Below, one piece after another: positions 62,083 to 64,000 of a DNA stretch of 64,000 nt. The position numbers and the translations under genes were made by a program. This DNA is from Antedon bifida (lineage: Eukaryota > Echinodermata > Crinoidea > Comatulida > Antedonidae): the NCBI GenBank assembly GCA_963402885.1, contig OY727094.1, forward strand, positions 27,530,501 to 27,594,500, given 5' to 3'. Below the pieces are notes generated by a model that had not been told where the DNA came from, did not search any database, and worked only from the letters and a program-made list of their open reading frames with translations. Position 1 is the first letter of the stretch; each line of letters opens with the position of its first letter.

Positions 62083-62139
62083 CTTTTAAGAAGTATTTAT
62101 TGTGGTAGGAAAACATAAAAACGCGCGTGAAGGTTAGCG

Positions 62140-62600
62140 ATGGAACTCCAAGAAGTAATCGGTTTGTTTACAGTTTTATTACACATTCAATTGGCATATA
62201 ATGAATTTGTAGTAATGGCCAATAATATGCAATTGCAGTTTATTCGAAAATTACGCAGAAACCGACGAGAATATAGTAGGCGGTCGGCCCTAGCCCGCCG
62301 GCGACATGCCCAGCAGTTGCATAATTTGATAGCTGCGTATATTACGGGGGCCGCAGTTGGGGCAGGTAGGGTTGACCGTACTATATGGTCACTAAACAGG
62401 AACCACGGTCGTGAATTTTGGATGTCGGTGGTTACAAATTTCTCGGATGGACAATTCAAAAGCCATTTTAGAATGTCACGAGACACATTCAGGAAACTTG
62501 CCGATCATCTAAGACCACATATAGAAAAAGAAGACACCAATTACCGAAAATGCATACCATTTTATGAAAGAGTTGGCTAGCAACACCCACAGAATACAGG
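62140..62600 (+). mobile_element. PIF/Harbinger transposase gene, copy 2 (only exon 1 left)
   Basis: Matches exon 1 of copy 1 (HFRMSRDTFRKLADHLRPHI), but a 16-base deletion after YERVG shifts the frame. Exons 2 and 3 are gone, replaced by a minisatellite. Downstream DNA resumes at the point matching 44849 in copy 1. Confidence 0.85.
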
Positions 62601-62616
62601 TACGTAGGCATATTAT

Positions 62617-62975
62617 TACGGTGGCCTATAAGTGTCACGGCAACTTTCAAAAAATATCACGGCAATTTTTTCAAAAAAAGCCACGGCAATTTGAAAAAAG
62701 CCACGGCAATTTGAAAAAAGCCACGGCAATTTGAAAAAAGCCACGGCAATTTGAAAAAAGCCACGGCAAATTAAAAATAAAACATCACGGCAAATTAAAA
62801 ATAAAACATCGCGGCAATTTAACAAAAATACCACGGCAACTTAAAAACGAAACACCACGGCAAATTAGTATTGAAACACCACGGCAAATTAATAATGGAA
62901 CACCACGGCAAATTACAGAACGCCACGGCGGAAGTGAGTTACCACGGCGGAAGTGAAACCTTTGGAAATCTTACG
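62617..62975. repeat. CCACGGCAATTT minisatellite
   Basis: About 16 units of roughly 20 bp built on CCACGGCAATTTGAAAAAAG, with variants such as CACGGCAAATTA and CCACGGCGGAAGTGA towards the right. It is present only in copy 2, in place of Harbinger exons 2 and 3. Confidence 0.9.
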
Positions 62976-63516
62976 ATTTTTTAAATACAGGTACTCTATA
63001 CTATACTTTGTACGTTGTTTGCAGAATTTTTCGTTGGCTGCCTTCTGTTTGTACTATTTATGTGTTTTTTTATGAATAAATACCTATATATATATATATA
63101 TATATAAATCCAAAGGCAAATTACTAAAAAAATGACAATGCTGTGGGTATCAGTGGCTGGATCTCAATGGAGAGAAAAAAGCGAAAAGCTATATCAAAAC
63201 AATAAGTAAAACAGCCAGAGAAGTTGGCAGAGCTTCATATATATATTTCCTCATCTTTATCGTTTCAAATTAATTAATTAAATTTCAGTATATCACCGGG
63301 CGGTTTAGAATTAATGTTCTTTGCCTGTTCTGTTTATATATATAAAAGTATCTCTTCGGAGATCCCGCCTCGTGAATAAAAATACTGAAAGATGAGGGCG
63401 TATCAATTTGATCTCTGTTGCGCGTGCGTACAACTGAGGACTAGTGCTGTTCCGCCGTACCACGCCGAGAATGTTAAAGAGTCGCTATCCAATCGAGTTC
63501 GAACAATACCATGAAA

Positions 63517-63588
63517 GCCCCAGTGGTCTAATGGTTAGGACATCTGCATATCAAGCAGGCGGTCCGAGTTCGAGTCTCGGTTGGGGCG
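63517..63588 (+). tRNA. tRNA-Asp-like (ATC), array 2 unit 1
   Basis: Same cloverleaf and T-run terminator as 45389-45460. Confidence 0.75.
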
Positions 63589-63766
63589 ACTTTTTCTCAT
63601 TCTCACAGATTTCCTCATCTTTATATATATATATATATATATTATTATATAATATAAACACATGAGGCAAAGAACATTAATTCTAAACCGCCCGGTGATA
63701 TACTGAAATTTAATTAATTAATTTGAAACGATAAAGATGAGGAAATCTGTGAGAATGAGAAAAAGT

Positions 63767-63838
63767 CGCCCCAACCGAGACTCGAACTCAGACCGCCTGC
63801 TTGATATGCAGATGTCCTAACCATTAGACCACTGGGGC
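63767..63838 (-). tRNA. tRNA-Asp-like (ATC), array 2 unit 2, inverted
   Basis: Same as the others on the minus strand, with one change in the T stem (CCGAG to CTGAG) that still allows a G-T pair. Confidence 0.7.
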
Positions 63839-64000
63839 TTTCATGGTATTGTTCGAACTCGATTGGATAACGACTCTTTAACATTCTCGGCGTGGTACGG
63901 CGGAACAGCACTAGTCCTCAGTTGTACGCACGCGCAACAGAGATCAAATTGATACGCCCTCATCTTTCAGTATTTTTATTCACGAGGCGGGATCTCCGAA

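Larger units (their letters stand above)
49843..63235. repeat. Large segmental duplication, copy 2
   Basis: Collinear with 30126-45110. It begins inside the truncated exon 4 of NXPE-D (CGTAAGCCGCAACAGTG). Copy 2 alone has a 0.5 kb insert at about 54978-55485, a local tandem duplication (55209-57083), inserts at about 57088-57255 and 58772-59034, a palindromic insert at 59845 and a minisatellite at 62617. It lacks the 2.3 kb block. Confidence 0.92.
63245..64000. repeat. Palindromic tRNA-bearing satellite, array 2 (runs off the right edge)
   Basis: The same junction and unit as at 45116. One plus-strand unit and one minus-strand unit are separated by an (AT)n stretch at 63622-63650. The window ends inside the minus unit. 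Confidence 0.9.

Noticed and set aside
62616-62834. Cys/Phe-rich frame on the minus strand
   Set aside because: It is the CCACGGCAATTT minisatellite in translation.

Overview
The window reads as AT-rich nuclear DNA of an animal: genes are split into short exons with GT/AG introns, introns and spacers are full of DNA transposons, LINE/SINE pieces and satellites, and the word TAGGCCTA is strongly over-represented. The gene families (phospholipid scramblase, a tandem NXPE cluster) and the repeat style suggest a marine invertebrate deuterostome such as an echinoderm or hemichordate. That placement is an inference. No viral or LTR element was recognised.

Layout. 1-9 kb: two tandem phospholipid scramblase genes on the minus strand. 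The first (430-3442) runs off the left edge; the second (5164-9040) has all eight exons. 9-14 kb: gene-free DNA with repeats and a LINE tail. 14.3-24.4 kb: two intact NXPE-family genes (A and B), minus strand, each with five exons. 24.4-30 kb: gene-poor DNA with a MITE, a PIF/Harbinger fragment and a decayed NXPE copy (F). 30.1-45.1 kb and 49.8-63.2 kb: two copies of a large tandem duplication, each holding one NXPE gene (C, E), an old LINE, a mobile MITE and a broken Harbinger element. Between them, and again at the right edge, lies a palindromic satellite whose unit carries a complete tRNA-Asp-like cloverleaf. A sixth NXPE copy (D, a pseudogene) lies at 48.5-49.8 kb and is cut off at the duplication breakpoint.

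How the genes work together. The scramblases are predicted calcium-responsive membrane proteins that move lipids between bilayer leaflets. The NXPE proteins have a signal anchor, a short variable exon, an Ig/neurexophilin-like domain and a PC-esterase domain with a GDS serine motif. They are probably secretory-pathway glycan-modifying enzymes (O-acetyl transfer is the best family-level guess). The two families share no obvious pathway. The cluster looks like a lineage-specific expansion by tandem duplication, with one large duplication recent enough that several repeats inserted or moved after it. All exon models are hand-read from splice signals, frame and homology between copies; there is no transcript evidence.
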